Positions 28,484 to 38,166 are shown, numbered from the stretch's first letter. The stretch: DNA of 64,000 bases from Streptomyces sp. Isolate_45 (GCF_024721315.2 NZ_JANFAK020000014.1:30859-94858), one strand, 5' to 3'. Made by a program: numbers and translations. Notes: generated by a model not told the origin, from the sequence alone.

Positions 28484-29965
28484 CTACGTGTTGGCCATGT
28501 CCACGAAGCGGGAGTAGTGGCCCTGGAACGCGACGGTGATGGTGGCCGTGGGGCCGTTTCGGTGCTTGGCCACGATCAGGTCCGCCTCGCCCGCGCGGGG
28601 GGATTCCTTCTCGTACGCGTCCTCGCGGTGCAGCAGGATCACCATGTCGGCGTCCTGCTCGATGGAGCCCGATTCACGGAGGTCGGAGACCATCGGCTTC
28701 TTGTCGGTGCGCTGCTCGGGACCACGGTTCAGCTGGGAGAGCGCGATCACCGGAACCTCCAGCTCCTTGGCCAGCAGCTTCAGGTTTCGGGACATGTCCG
28801 AGACTTCCTGCTGGCGGCTCTCCGGACGGCGCGAGCCACCCGACTGCATCAGCTGGAGGTAGTCGATGACGACGAGGGAGAGGTCACTGCGCTGCTTGAG
28901 GCGGCGGCACTTGGCCCGGATCTCCATCATCGACAGGTTCGGGGAGTCGTCGATGTACAGCGGCGCGGCCGAGACGTCGGGCATCCGGCGCGCGAGCCGG
29001 GTCCAGTCGTCGTCGGTCATCGTTCCCGAACGCATGTGGTGCAACGCCACGCGGGCCTCCGCCGAGAGCAGGCGCATGGCGATCTCGTTGCGGCCCATTT
29101 CGAGGGAGAAGATGACGCTGGGCAGATTGGCCTTGATGGAGCAGGCACGTGCGAAGTCCAGGGCGAGCGTGGACTTTCCCATCGCGGGACGCGCGGCGAT
29201 GACGATCATCTGGCCCGGGTGGAGGCCGTTGGTCAGGGAGTCCAGGTCGGTGAACCCGGTCGGTACGCCCGACATCTGGCCGCTGCGCGACCCGATCGCC
29301 TCGATCTCGTCGAGGGCGCCCTCCATGATGTCGCCCAGCGGCAGGTAGTCCTCGGAGGTCCGCTGCTCGGTGACGGCGTAGATCTCGGCCTGGGCGCTGT
29401 TGACGATCTCGTCGACATCGCCGTCCGCCGCGTACCCCATCTGCGTGATCTTCGTACCGGCGGCGACGAGGCGCCGCAGGACGGCTCTCTCGTGGACGAT
29501 CTCCGCGTAGTACTCGGCGTTCGCCGCGGTGGGCACGGACTGGACCAGCGTGTGCAGGTAGGAGGCACCGCCGACCTTGCTGATCTCGCCGCGCCGGGTC
29601 AGCTCCGCGCCGACGGTGATCGGGTCGGCCGGCTCGCCCTTGGCGTACAGGTCGAGGATGGCCTGGTAGATCGTCTCGTGCGAGGGACGGTAGAAGTCGT
29701 GGCCCTTGAGGACCTCGACCACGTCGGCGATGGCGTCCTTGGAGAGCAGCATGCCGCCGAGCACCGACTGCTCGGCATCGAGGTCCTGCGGCGGAACCCG
29801 TTCGAAGCCGCCCCCACCGCCGTCCCAGGAGCCGCCCTCACGGCCGTCGTCGTCCCGCTTGTCCCCGCGGCCACGGCCTTCGCTGTTACGGCGCGGACGG
29901 GCGGGCAGACGGTCACTGGGACCGCTGTCGGCCCAGGGGTCGTCCATGGGCTCGGGCATGTTCAC
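28484..29965 (-). CDS. dnaB: Replicative DNA helicase DnaB
   Basis: Hexameric replicative helicase, 493 residues. A Streptomyces-type charged/Gly-rich N-terminal extension of about 55 residues precedes the DnaB N-domain (PPQDLDAEQSVLGGMLLSKDAI). The RecA-like core has Walker A ARPAMGKST, FSLEMGRNEIAMR, Walker B LVVIDYLQLM, and IALSQLNRGPEQR. The GTG at 29965 lies 7 nt after GGGAGGAGG and gives MNMPEP. No intein is present. DnaA boxes lie in its upstream region. Confidence 0.97.
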   Translation of the reverse strand: MNMPEPMDDPWADSGPSDRLPARPRRNSEGRGRGDKRDDDGREGGSWDGGGGGFERVPPQDLDAEQSVLGGMLLSKDAIADVVEVLKGHDFYRPSHETIYQAILDLYAKGEPADPITVGAELTRRGEISKVGGASYLHTLVQSVPTAANAEYYAEIVHERAVLRRLVAAGTKITQMGYAADGDVDEIVNSAQAEIYAVTEQRTSEDYLPLGDIMEGALDEIEAIGSRSGQMSGVPTGFTDLDSLTNGLHPGQMIVIAARPAMGKSTLALDFARACSIKANLPSVIFSLEMGRNEIAMRLLSAEARVALHHMRSGTMTDDDWTRLARRMPDVSAAPLYIDDSPNLSMMEIRAKCRRLKQRSDLSLVVIDYLQLMQSGGSRRPESRQQEVSDMSRNLKLLAKELEVPVIALSQLNRGPEQRTDKKPMVSDLRESGSIEQDADMVILLHREDAYEKESPRAGEADLIVAKHRNGPTATITVAFQGHYSRFVDMANT

Positions 29966-30399
29966 CGGGCCGCCTCCTCCCGTCCGCTACGCGGACCTCG
30001 CCGTGCCATTCTTTCTACGACACGGCTCTGACATTTGGGGCACCCGGATCGGCTCTCGGCGCGTCGGGCAACGCCCAACGGTAGGGCCGCGAGCGACGTC
30101 AGCCAATCTTGTTATCCACAGGCTGTGTGGATGAGATGTGGACGACGGCGCCAATGCTGTGGGTAAGTGGTCGGAAGCTGTGTACGGACCGGGGGATGAC
30201 GCTGTGGACAAAATCACCCGACCCTCCCCGACACCTATGCTGACCTGCGATTTCCCCACATCGCGAAGCTGGGGGAGAAAATTCTTGGCCACTGTCTCAA
30301 GATCGCCTCCAATGGGGTGTGAAGAACCCGCAAGTCAACGCCTTGGTAAGGATCCAAGGGCACTTGCATCCATTACCTGTGGAAGATTAGATTGAGCGC
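29966..30399. promoter_or_regulatory. dnaB-MATE divergent region with DnaA-box cluster
   Basis: A 434-bp non-coding region. Five DnaA-box-like 9-mers lie within 100 bp: TTATCCACA (30112-30120), then on the other strand TGTGGATGA (30126-30134), TGTGGACGA (30137-30145), TGTGGGTAA (30158-30166) and TGTGGACAA (30203-30211). The first and last are perfect; the others have one mismatch. The rest presumably holds the promoters of dnaB and the MATE gene. Confidence 0.72.
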
Positions 30400-31737
30400 A
30401 TGACACAGGCCCCCACAGCTATGAAGGCTGCCCCGAGACGGCACGACCGCGAGATCCTCGCCCTCGCCGTCCCCGCCTTCGGCGCCCTCGTGGCCGAACC
30501 GCTGTTCGTGATGGCCGACAGCGCCATCGTGGGGCACCTCGGCACCCCCCAGCTGGCCGGCCTCGGCATCGCCGCCGCGCTCCTCATGACCGGGGTGAGC
30601 GTCTTCGTCTTCCTCGCCTACGCCACCACCGCGGCGGTGGCCCGGCGCGTCGGCGCCGGCGACCTACCGGCCGCCATCCGGCAGGGCATGGACGGGATCT
30701 GGCTCGCGCTCCTGCTCGGAACGGTCGTGGCCGCCGCGATCCTGCCCACCGCACCCGGGCTGGTGTCCCTCTTCGGAGCCTCCGACACCGTCGCCCCGTA
30801 CGCGGTCACCTACCTGCGCATCTCCGCCCTCGGAATCCCGGCCATGCTCATGGTCCTGGCCGCCACCGGCGTCATCCGCGGGCTCCAGGACACCCGTACA
30901 CCGCTCTACGTGGCCATCGGGGGCTTCGCCCTCAACGGCGTCCTCAACGTGGCCCTGGTGTACGGCGCCGGCCTCGGCATCGCCGGATCCGCCTGGGGCA
31001 CGGTCATCGCCCAGTTCGCGATGGCGGCCGCCTATCTCTTCGTGGTGGTGCGCGGAGCACGGCGACACGGCGCCTCCCTGCGCCCCGACAAGGCCGGCAT
31101 CCGGGCCTGCGCCCGGGCGGGCGCGCCCCTGCTGGTCCGGACCCTGTCCCTGCGGGCCATCCTGATGATCGCGACCGCCGTCGCGGCCCGGCTCGGCGAC
31201 GCCGACATCGCCGCCCACCAGATCCTGCTGTCCCTGTGGAGCCTGCTCGCCTTCGCCCTTGACGCGATCGCGATCGCCGGACAGGCCATCATCGGCCGCT
31301 ACCTGGGCGCGGGGGACACCGAGGGCGCCAAGGCCGTCTGCCGTCGCATGGTCCAGTGGGGCGTCGTCTCGGGGATCGTCCTCGGCCTGCTGGTCATCGC
31401 GGCCCGCCCGGTCTTCATCCCGCTCTTCACCAGCGATCCCGTGGTCGAGGACGTCCTGCTGCCGGCCCTGATCGTCGTGGCCGTGTCCCAGCCGGTCTCC
31501 GGAATCGTCTTCGTCCTGGACGGGGTGCTGATGGGCGCGGGGGACGGGCCCTACCTGGCCCGGGCCATGCTGGTGACACTCGCCGTCTTCGCCCCGGCGG
31601 CGGTCCTGGTACCCGTTCTCGGAGGCGGCCTCACCGCCCTCTGGTGGGCGATGACACTGATGATGGTGGTCCGAATGATCACTCTCCAGCTGCGCGCCCG
31701 TTCCGGCCGGTGGCTGGTCGCCGGTGCCACCCGCTGA
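30400..31737 (+). CDS. MATE-family efflux transporter (DinF-like)
   Basis: A 445-residue, 12-helix exporter. The duplicated MATE halves are visible: EILALAVPAFGALVAEPLFVMADSAIVGHLGTPQLAGLGIA in the first, and RAILMIATAVAARLGDADIAAHQILLSLWSLLAFALDAIAIAGQAIIGRYLGAGD in the second. This is the DinF/NorM-type Na+- or H+-coupled drug exporter family; the substrate is unknown. Its end is followed by a 32-bp parS-centred palindrome. Confidence 0.93.
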   Translation: MTQAPTAMKAAPRRHDREILALAVPAFGALVAEPLFVMADSAIVGHLGTPQLAGLGIAAALLMTGVSVFVFLAYATTAAVARRVGAGDLPAAIRQGMDGIWLALLLGTVVAAAILPTAPGLVSLFGASDTVAPYAVTYLRISALGIPAMLMVLAATGVIRGLQDTRTPLYVAIGGFALNGVLNVALVYGAGLGIAGSAWGTVIAQFAMAAAYLFVVVRGARRHGASLRPDKAGIRACARAGAPLLVRTLSLRAILMIATAVAARLGDADIAAHQILLSLWSLLAFALDAIAIAGQAIIGRYLGAGDTEGAKAVCRRMVQWGVVSGIVLGLLVIAARPVFIPLFTSDPVVEDVLLPALIVVAVSQPVSGIVFVLDGVLMGAGDGPYLARAMLVTLAVFAPAAVLVPVLGGGLTALWWAMTLMMVVRMITLQLRARSGRWLVAGATR

Positions 31738-31756
31738 CGGTCCACGGCCGGGCCTG

Positions 31757-31788
31757 CCGGTGACCGTTTCACGTGAAACGGTCACCGG
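31757..31788. terminator. parS-centred palindrome, probable MATE terminator
   Basis: A 32-bp perfect palindrome, 20 bp past the MATE stop, whose centre is a parS site. In RNA it would form a hairpin of up to 16 bp, minus a small loop. Confidence 0.6.
31766..31779. other. parS: parS 11
   Basis: Perfect 14-mer at the centre of a 32-bp palindrome. Confidence 0.93.
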
Positions 31789-31790
31789 GT

Positions 31791-31804
31791 CGTTCACGTG
31801 AAAC
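31791..31804. other. parS: Degenerate parS
   Basis: CGTTCACGTGAAAC: two mismatches, both in the left outer positions; the core TTCACGTGAA is intact. It is 25 bp from parS 11. Confidence 0.65.
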
Positions 31805-31817
31805 ACCCGCGGACCTC

Positions 31818-31831
31818 GTTTCACGTGAAAC
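31818..31831. other. parS: parS 12
   Basis: Perfect 14-mer, 27 bp after the degenerate site. Confidence 0.93.
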
Positions 31832-31872
31832 GCCGCCGGCGCCCTGGCGTCGTGGACACCTTCAGAAGCCTT

Positions 31873-31886
31873 GTTTCACGTGAAAC
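31873..31886. other. parS: parS 13
   Basis: Perfect 14-mer, 55 bp after parS 12, in the convergent MATE-rplI gap. Confidence 0.93.
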
Positions 31887-31944
31887 AGCCTCCGTCACGA
31901 CCGATCGCCCATGCCGCGCACCCAGTCCGGTGCCCGGGAACGAC

Positions 31945-31978
31945 GAAGGGCCGCACCCCCGGAGGGGTGCGGCCCTTC
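31945..31978. terminator. rplI operon terminator
   Basis: Perfect 15-bp stem GAAGGGCCGCACCCC / GGGGTGCGGCCCTTC with a 4-nt loop, 12 bp beyond the rplI stop. Confidence 0.92.
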
Positions 31979-31990
31979 ATTGCGCTGCCC

Positions 31991-32437
31991 TTAGGCGGCG
32001 ACGACCTCGATGCCCACGTTCGCGGCGACCTCGGCGTGCAGACGCACGGAGACCTGGTACGAACCGAGGGTCTTGATCGGGGAGCCGAGCTCCACGCGAC
32101 GCTTGTCGACCTTCGGGCCACCCGAAGCCTCGATCGCCGTGGCGATGTCGGCCGGCGTGACGGAACCGAAGAGACGGCCGGCGTCACCCGCGCGGGTGGC
32201 CAGACGGACCTTCACACCCTCGAGCTTGGCCTTGAACTCGTTGGCCTGCTCGATGGTCGCGATCTCGTGGATCTTGCGGGCGCGGCGGATCTGCGCCACG
32301 TCCTTCTCGCCACCCTTGGTCCAGCGGATCGCGAAACCACGCGGGACCAGGTAGTTGCGAGCGTAGCCGTCCTTGACGTCGACGACATCGCCGGCGGTGC
32401 CGAGGCCAGAGACCTCGTGGGTCAGGATGATCTTCAT
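31991..32437 (-). CDS. rplI: 50S ribosomal protein L9 (bL9)
   Basis: Ribosomal protein L9, 148 residues, with the N-terminal rRNA-binding domain ([36 protein letters not shown]). A long connecting helix and a C-terminal domain ([28 protein letters not shown]) follow. It is last gene of the rpsF-ssb-rpsR-rplI operon, 18 nt after rpsR. Confidence 0.98.
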   Translation of the reverse strand: MKIILTHEVSGLGTAGDVVDVKDGYARNYLVPRGFAIRWTKGGEKDVAQIRRARKIHEIATIEQANEFKAKLEGVKVRLATRAGDAGRLFGSVTPADIATAIEASGGPKVDKRRVELGSPIKTLGSYQVSVRLHAEVAANVGIEVVAA

Positions 32438-32455
32438 TGTTCGGTCACCCTTTCC

Positions 32456-32692
32456 TTATCGCGCGGTGGACGTGTAGGGCAGCAGTGCCATCTCACGGCT
32501 GTTCTTGACTGCCGTGGCGACGTCACGCTGGTGCTGCGTGCAGTTGCCGGTGACGCGGCGGGCACGGATCTTGCCGCGGTCGGAAATGAACTTCCGCAGC
32601 ATGTTCGTGTCCTTGTAGTCCACGTAAGCGGTCTTGTCCTTGCAGAACGCGCAGACCTTCTTCTTAGGCTTGCGCACAGGCGGCTTCGCCAT
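32456..32692 (-). CDS. rpsR: 30S ribosomal protein S18 (bS18), zinc-ligand type
   Basis: S18 of 78 residues ([20 protein letters not shown]...[10 protein letters not shown]). Cys14, Cys17, Cys51 and His54 form a plausible zinc-binding set, marking it as the C+ paralogue. Streptomyces usually carries a zinc-independent copy elsewhere under Zur control. It sits between ssb and rplI. Confidence 0.97.
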   Translation of the reverse strand: MAKPPVRKPKKKVCAFCKDKTAYVDYKDTNMLRKFISDRGKIRARRVTGNCTQHQRDVATAVKNSREMALLPYTSTAR

Positions 32693-32735
32693 TGTGTCTC
32701 TCCTGTGTGATCAAGAAGTGGGGATGCGAGCTGCC

Positions 32736-33344
32736 CTAGAAGGGCGGCTCGTCCGAGTAGCCACCGCCGGAGCCGCCGGAGCCGCCGGAGCTTCCGCCCC
32801 AACCGCCCCCGCCGCCACCCTGCTGCTGGCCACCGGCAGCCGGCGCACTGGACGCCCACGGGTCGTCGGAGGGACCTCCGCCGCCCTGGGGCGCACCGCC
32901 GCCACCGGGGGCTCCGCCCCAGTTGCCGCCGCCACCCTGCTGCTGACCGCCGCCGCCGTATCCACCCTGGCCGCCGCGACCCGTGGTCTTGGTGACCTTG
33001 GCCGTGGCGGTCTTCAGGCTGGGGCCGACTTCCTCGACGTCCAGCTCGTAGACCGTGCGCTTGACACCCTCACGGTCCTCGTACGACCGCTGCTTCAGCC
33101 GGCCCTGCACGATGACGCGCATGCCCCGCTGAAGGGACTCGGCGACGTTCTCAGCCGCCTGACGCCAGACCGAGCAGGTCAGGAACAGGCCTTCGCCGTC
33201 CTTCCACTCATTGGTCTGCTTGTCGAAGATGCGGGGAGTGGACGCGACACGGAACTTCGCGACCGCCGCACCCGAGGGGGTGAAGCGCAGCTCGGGGTCG
33301 TCGACGAGATTGCCGACGACCGTGATGACGGTCTCGCCTGCCAT
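32736..33344 (-). CDS. ssb: Single-stranded DNA-binding protein SsbA
   Basis: SSB of 202 residues. The OB fold occupies residues 1-115 ([33 protein letters not shown]..., [31 protein letters not shown]). About 80 residues of Gly/Gln-rich linker follow, and the tail ends in DEPPF, the acidic tip that recruits partner proteins. The location in the rpsF operon identifies it as the main, replicative SSB. Confidence 0.97.
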   Translation of the reverse strand: MAGETVITVVGNLVDDPELRFTPSGAAVAKFRVASTPRIFDKQTNEWKDGEGLFLTCSVWRQAAENVAESLQRGMRVIVQGRLKQRSYEDREGVKRTVYELDVEEVGPSLKTATAKVTKTTGRGGQGGYGGGGQQQGGGGNWGGAPGGGGAPQGGGGPSDDPWASSAPAAGGQQQGGGGGGWGGSSGGSGGSGGGYSDEPPF

Positions 33345-33419
33345 GGATGAACCTCTCGGCGGGGATGTGCTGCTGGGCTGCTGTGTACTACTCGGTCCCG
33401 ATTACCGCTGAACCGAAGT

Positions 33420-33710
33420 TCAGTGGGTCTCGGGGCGAAGGACCTTGGTCCGGAGAACCGACTCGTTCAGGTTCATCTGGCGGTCGAGCTCCTTGACGAC
33501 CGCAGGCTCGGCCTGCAGGTCGATGACCGAGTAGATGCCCTCGGGCTTCTTCTTGATCTCGTAAGCGAGACGACGACGGCCCCAGGTGTCGACCTTCTCG
33601 ACCTTTCCGTTGCCCTCACGGACGACGGAGAGGAAGTTCTCGATCAGCGGGGAGACAGCGCGCTCCTCGAGATCGGGGTCGAGGATGACCATCACTTCGT
33701 AGTGACGCAT
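33420..33710 (-). CDS. rpsF: 30S ribosomal protein S6 (bS6)
   Basis: S6 of 96 residues ([26 protein letters not shown]..., [25 protein letters not shown]). It is first gene of the rpsF-ssb-rpsR-rplI operon. The ATG at 33710 follows a strong AAAGGAGGTG ribosome site. A longer reading frame extends far upstream but has no family support. Confidence 0.98.
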   Translation of the reverse strand: MRHYEVMVILDPDLEERAVSPLIENFLSVVREGNGKVEKVDTWGRRRLAYEIKKKPEGIYSVIDLQAEPAVVKELDRQMNLNESVLRTKVLRPETH

Positions 33711-33959
33711 GTGGAACCCACCTCCTTTGGACTCAGCGGCCACGGTCGTTCCGTGGCAGGAGGGTCGTGATGCGTGCGCACGGCGTCTGAGAACAGACAC
33801 CGCGCAGACCGTACAGACTACCCCGTCGACTCCTTCCGGTTGAAATCCGCCGGGAGAGGACCACAATCTGTATCCATCGGGTGTGCTCGGTGCTATGCCC
33901 CGGCCCTGTCGGCGGCAGCCCCGTCGCACCGCTCTGCTCCAGCCAGGAGGTGCCTTCCG

Positions 33960-34274
33960 ATGGCACAGGCAATGCGACCGCAGTCCCCCATCTCTCTCCT
34001 CGCGACGGACGGCAAGCCCCACCCGCTCCAGGACACCCTGATGGCGGCCACCCTCATCCTCGGCGCCGTGGCGTTCATCACGGCGTTCTGGCACCACCTG
34101 CACCTGGTCAGCTCGTGGGCCGGGCTGATCGGGATCCTGACCGGCGGCTACGGACAGTTCATCTCGATCACGACACGCGAACGCTTCGCGCTGATCATCG
34201 GCCTTGGCGCGTCCGCCTTCGGCTTCTTCCTCGGCATGGCGCACGGCGGCCTCTTCGGCGGCTGGCTGGGCTGA
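33960..34274 (+). CDS. Small conserved membrane protein
   Basis: A 104-residue protein with three hydrophobic helices ([61 protein letters not shown]). No function recognised. ATG 33960 follows AGGAGG by 9 nt. It is divergent from rpsF and about 130 bp upstream of femX. Confidence 0.82.
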   Translation: MAQAMRPQSPISLLATDGKPHPLQDTLMAATLILGAVAFITAFWHHLHLVSSWAGLIGILTGGYGQFISITTRERFALIIGLGASAFGFFLGMAHGGLFGGWLG

Positions 34275-34403
34275 CCGGGGGACCTCCGCGACGGGGCGCC
34301 GGCTTCCACCGGCCCGGGCTCGGCCCGTCCCCCAGATGGGTGGCGCCCACGTCGCAGTAGGCTTCGCGCCATAGCCAGCGAAGCCGCCGAGGAGACGCCC
34401 CGC

Positions 34404-35522
34404 ATGAGCCTGTCCCTGAGGACCATCAGCCGAGAGCAGCATCTGGGATATCTCCAGAGCCTGCCCTCGGCGAGCCACTGCCAGGTCCCGGCGTGGGCCG
34501 ACGTGAAGAACGAGTGGCGTTCCGAGAACCTGGGTTGGTTCGACGCGTCCGGCGAACTCGTCGGTGCCGCGCTCGTGTTGTACCGCCAACTGCCCAAGGT
34601 GAAGCGCTACCTCGCGTACCTCCCCGAGGGCCCGGTCATCAACTGGTACGCCCCGAATCTGGACGAATGGCTCCAGCCGATGCTGGCGCACCTGAAGCAC
34701 CAGGGCGCCTTCACCGTGAAGATGGGCCCGCCCGTCGTCATCCGCCGCTGGAACTCCGCCGCCATCAAGGCCGGAATCCAGGACCCCGAGGTCAAGCGCC
34801 TGCGCGACGTGGAGGCTTCGGTCATCGAGCCCCGCGCCTTCGAGGTGTCCGACAAGCTGCGCCGCATGGGCTGGCAGCAGGCCGAGGACGGCGGCGCCGG
34901 CTTCGGCGACGTGCAGCCCCGCTACGTGTTCCAGGTGCCGCTGGCGAACCGCTCGCTGGACGACGTCCTCAAGGGCTTCAACCAGCTGTGGCGCCGCAAC
35001 ATCAAGAAGGCCGAGAAGGCCGGCGTCGAGGTCGTCCAGGGCGGCTACGAGGACCTGCCCACCTGGCAGCACCTCTACGAGATCACCGCCGAGCGCGACA
35101 AGTTCCGCCCGCGTCCGCTCAGTTACTTCCAGCGCCAGTGGACGGCCCTCAACTCGGAGGACCCGAACCGGATGCGGCTGTACATCGCCACGCACGAGGG
35201 GGAGCCGCTGGCCGCCGCAACGATGCTCACCGTCGGCCAGCACGTCTGGTACTCGTACGGCGCCTCCGCCAACCACAAGCGCGAGGTCCGCCCGTCGAAC
35301 GCCATGCAGTGGCGCATGCTGCGCGACTCGTACGCGCTCGGTGCGAGCGTCTACGACCTCCGCGGCATCAGCGACACGCTGGACGAGAACGACCACCTGT
35401 TCGGCCTCATCCAGTTCAAGGTCGGCACCGGCGGCGAGGCCGTCGAGTACGTCGGCGAGTGGGACTTCCCGCTGAACAAGCTGCTGCACAAGGCGCTCGA
35501 CATGTATATGTCCCGTCGCTGA
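34404..35522 (+). CDS. femX: FemX-type lipid II:glycine glycyltransferase
   Basis: FemABX-family aminoacyltransferase of 372 residues that uses glycyl-tRNA to add the first bridge glycine to the peptidoglycan stem peptide. Two GNAT-like subdomains are seen: [21 protein letters not shown]..., and [43 protein letters not shown] with the coiled insertion. The C-terminus has [33 protein letters not shown]. In S. coelicolor the syntenic femX is essential, as I recall. Next to an alanine-racemase-like gene and upstream of a class A PBP. Confidence 0.92.
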   Translation: MSLSLRTISREQHLGYLQSLPSASHCQVPAWADVKNEWRSENLGWFDASGELVGAALVLYRQLPKVKRYLAYLPEGPVINWYAPNLDEWLQPMLAHLKHQGAFTVKMGPPVVIRRWNSAAIKAGIQDPEVKRLRDVEASVIEPRAFEVSDKLRRMGWQQAEDGGAGFGDVQPRYVFQVPLANRSLDDVLKGFNQLWRRNIKKAEKAGVEVVQGGYEDLPTWQHLYEITAERDKFRPRPLSYFQRQWTALNSEDPNRMRLYIATHEGEPLAAATMLTVGQHVWYSYGASANHKREVRPSNAMQWRMLRDSYALGASVYDLRGISDTLDENDHLFGLIQFKVGTGGEAVEYVGEWDFPLNKLLHKALDMYMSRR

Positions 35523-35585
35523 TCCCCCCTCCCCACACACCGCATCGCTGCACCAGGCAGCCACCAAGAGAGGTCCCGGACGGGC

Positions 35586-36617
35586 ATGGCGCTCACGCTC
35601 TACGTCGACACCGCGCGCTGGCGTGCGCACCAGAAGCAGATCACGGACCAGTTCCCCGGACTGATCCCGGTCTGCAAGGGCAACGGCTACGGCTTCGGCC
35701 ACGAGCGGCTGTGCGAGGAGGCGACCCGGATGGGCGCCGACATCCTGGCCGTCGGCACCACGTACGAGGCCGCCAAGATCAAGGACTGGTTCGGCGGTGA
35801 CCTGCTCGTCCTCACCCCGTTCCGGCGGGGCGAGGAGCCGGTGCCGCTGCCGGACCGGGTGATCCGGTCCGTGTCCTCGGTGGACGGCGTGCGGGGCCTG
35901 GTCGGCGCCCGCGTCGTCATCGAGTGCATGAGCTCGATGCGTCGCCACGGCGTTTCCGAGCAGGACCTCGGCCTGCTCCAGTCGGCGATCGAGGACGTTC
36001 GGCTGGAGGGCTTCGCCCTGCACCTTCCTCTCGACCGCCCGGACGGCTCGGACGCCGTCGAGGAGGTCATCGGCTGGATGGACCGGCTGCGCGCGGCCCG
36101 GCTGCCGCTGCACACCATGTTCGTCAGCCACCTGCGGGCCGAGGAGCTGACCCGGCTCCAGCAGCAGTTCCCGCAGACCCGCTTCCGGGCCCGGATCGGT
36201 ACCCGGCTGTGGCTGGGCGACCACGAGGCGACCCAGTACCGCGGTTCGGTCCTGGACGTCACCCGGGTCTCCAAGGGCGACCGGTTCGGCTACCGCCAGC
36301 AGAAGGCCGCCTCCGACGGCTGGCTGGTCGTCGTCGCGGGCGGCACCTCGCACGGGGTGGGGCTGGAGGCCCCCAAGGCACTGCACGGGGTGATGCCGCG
36401 CGCCAAGGGCGTCGCCCGGGCCGGCCTGGCCACGGTCAACCGGAACCTTTCGCCCTTCGTGTGGGCGGGCAAGCAGCGCTGGTTCGCCGAGCCCCCGCAC
36501 ATGCAGGTGTCGATCCTGTTCGTGCCCTCGGACGCGACCGAGCCCAAGGTCGGCGACGAGTTGGTGGCGCACCTGCGGCACACCACCACGCAGTTCGACC
36601 GGGTGCTCGACGCCTGA
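35586..36617 (+). CDS. Alanine-racemase-like (fold type III) PLP protein
   Basis: A 343-residue barrel protein. The N-terminal segment [10 protein letters not shown], with K31, corresponds to the PLP-lysine motif of alanine racemase (VxKANAYGHG). [19 protein letters not shown] and the C-terminal beta domain ([10 protein letters not shown]...) also follow the Alr layout. The family active-site tyrosine region is changed ([12 protein letters not shown]), so racemase activity is uncertain. The link with femX, 63 nt upstream, suggests a cell-wall amino-acid role. Confidence 0.8.
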   Translation: MALTLYVDTARWRAHQKQITDQFPGLIPVCKGNGYGFGHERLCEEATRMGADILAVGTTYEAAKIKDWFGGDLLVLTPFRRGEEPVPLPDRVIRSVSSVDGVRGLVGARVVIECMSSMRRHGVSEQDLGLLQSAIEDVRLEGFALHLPLDRPDGSDAVEEVIGWMDRLRAARLPLHTMFVSHLRAEELTRLQQQFPQTRFRARIGTRLWLGDHEATQYRGSVLDVTRVSKGDRFGYRQQKAASDGWLVVVAGGTSHGVGLEAPKALHGVMPRAKGVARAGLATVNRNLSPFVWAGKQRWFAEPPHMQVSILFVPSDATEPKVGDELVAHLRHTTTQFDRVLDA

Positions 36618-36623
36618 CCCCGA

Positions 36624-38102
36624 TCAGTCGCCGGGGGTCGCGCCCCAGTCGACACGCTGTCCTCGCGAAGGCGCCGCGTACTGCGGCGCCTTCGCCGCGT
36701 TCGTGAGGACGAACCTGTCCTCGGCCCCGTCCAGGACACCGCCGGACGGGTCGTCGGAGCCGTCGCGCCGTACGACGTCCCGCTCGGGCAGCAGGATGTC
36801 CCGCACCACGACCGCGCAGAGGTAGAGCGTGGCCAGCAGGTGGGCGGCGATGGCCAGCTGATAGCCCTCCAGGGGCAGGCCCTGGTGCTTGTCCCCGCTG
36901 GTCGTGTAGGCCAGGTAGAACCAGATGCCCAGGAAGTACGCGACCTCGCCGACCTGCCAGATCAGGAAGTCGCGCCAGCGGGGGCGGGCCAGCGCGGCGA
37001 GCGGGATGAGCCACAGCACGTACTGCGGCGAGTAGACCTTGTTGGCCAGGATGAAGGCGGCCACGACCAGGAAGGCCAGCTGCGCGAACCGCGGGCGCCT
37101 GGGTGCCGTCAGCGTGAGCAGGCCGATGGCCAGGCACATCAGCAGCGTCAGGCCCGTCGCGTAGGTGTTGGCCCCCTCCAGGGGGTTGCCGGTGCGTTGG
37201 GAGATCAGCAGCCACACGGAGCCGAAGTCGATCGGCCGTTCCTGGCTGAACACGTAGAAGCGCTTCCAGCCGTCCCAGGCGAAGAACATGATCGGCGCGT
37301 TCACCACGAGCCAGGTGACCACGGCCCCACCGGCCGCGGCGCCGAAGGCCCGCCACTTCCCCGCCCGCCAGCAGAGCACGAACAGGACGCCGAGCAGCAG
37401 GGCGGGGTAGAGCTTGGCCGCGGTGGCCAGACCGATGAAGACGCCGGCGGCCAGGGGACGACTGCGCGACCACATCAGCATCGCGACGGCGGCGAGGGCG
37501 ACCGCCGGCATGTCCCAGTTGATCGTCGCGTTGAGCGCGAAGGCCGGGGCCAGCGCGAGGAACAGCGCGTCCCAGGGCCTGCGCCGGTGGGTCCGGGCGA
37601 CACAGACGGCCAGGACGGCCGCGCAGGCCATCAGCATGCCCGCGTTGACCATCCAGTACATCTGTTCGCGGTGCTGGAGCGAGCCCGAGGTGGGCGTCAG
37701 CCAGGCGGCGACCTGCATGAAGGCCCCGGTGAGCACCGGGTACTCCAGGTACTGCATGTCGCCGTACTTCGGCTCCAGGTCCGGGAAGCGGTCGAAGTAC
37801 GGCACGAGGCCGTCGGCGAAGCCCCGCGCGGAGTACAGGTGCGGGATGTCGGAGTAGCAGGCGTGCGTGTACTGCGAGGCGGCGCCCCGGAACCACGCCC
37901 AGTCGTAGCAGGGGAGCTTCTGCACCATGCCCAGGGCGAACAGCCCGAGGACCACCAGCACCACGACACGCACCGGTCCCAGCCAGTGGCCGCCGAGGCG
38001 GGCGTGCCGGCCGATGGGGCCGCCGATGAATTCGCTGCCTGCCGCGGCGACCTCGTCCTCCTCCGTGGGCAGGACGGGCCGCTCCTCGTGCACCTTGGTC
38101 AT
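36624..38102 (-). CDS. GT87-family polyprenyl-phosphate mannosyltransferase-like membrane protein
   Basis: A 492-residue membrane glycosyltransferase with about 10-12 helices. The long extracytoplasmic loop after helix 1 contains the acidic and Tyr-rich segment YSDIPHLYSARGFADGLVPY...YLEYPVLTGAFM typical of GT87. NWDMPAVALAAVAMLMWSR and KVYSPQYVLWLIPL follow. It probably uses polyprenyl-phosphomannose. It follows the PBP gene on the same strand; a related gene accompanies ponA1 in mycobacteria. ATG 38102 has an AGGATG-type site. Confidence 0.85.
   Translation of the reverse strand: MTKVHEERPVLPTEEDEVAAAGSEFIGGPIGRHARLGGHWLGPVRVVVLVVLGLFALGMVQKLPCYDWAWFRGAASQYTHACYSDIPHLYSARGFADGLVPYFDRFPDLEPKYGDMQYLEYPVLTGAFMQVAAWLTPTSGSLQHREQMYWMVNAGMLMACAAVLAVCVARTHRRRPWDALFLALAPAFALNATINWDMPAVALAAVAMLMWSRSRPLAAGVFIGLATAAKLYPALLLGVLFVLCWRAGKWRAFGAAAGGAVVTWLVVNAPIMFFAWDGWKRFYVFSQERPIDFGSVWLLISQRTGNPLEGANTYATGLTLLMCLAIGLLTLTAPRRPRFAQLAFLVVAAFILANKVYSPQYVLWLIPLAALARPRWRDFLIWQVGEVAYFLGIWFYLAYTTSGDKHQGLPLEGYQLAIAAHLLATLYLCAVVVRDILLPERDVVRRDGSDDPSGGVLDGAEDRFVLTNAAKAPQYAAPSRGQRVDWGATPGD
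36666..36694. terminator. Terminator hairpin inside the 3' end of the GT87 gene
   Basis: Perfect 12-bp stem CGAAGGCGCCGC / GCGGCGCCTTCG, 5-nt loop, inside the coding sequence of the GT87 protein. It lies about 50 bp beyond the stop of the convergent racemase-like gene, for which it is the likely terminator. Confidence 0.6.
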
Positions 38103-38136
38103 GCGCTCATCCTGCCGTACGGGGTCGGACACGCGG

Positions 38137-38166
38137 GAGGGCCGTCGCACGGGTGCGACGGCCCTC
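38137..38166 (-). terminator. Hairpin between the PBP and GT87 genes
   Basis: A 13-bp perfect stem GAGGGCCGTCGCA / TGCGACGGCCCTC with a 4-nt loop, downstream of the PBP stop. It would terminate or attenuate readthrough to the GT87 gene. Confidence 0.8.

Noticed and set aside
33711..36581. Minus-strand extension of rpsF to over 1000 codons
   Set aside because: Only the last 96 codons match S6. The rest is antisense to femX and the racemase-like gene.
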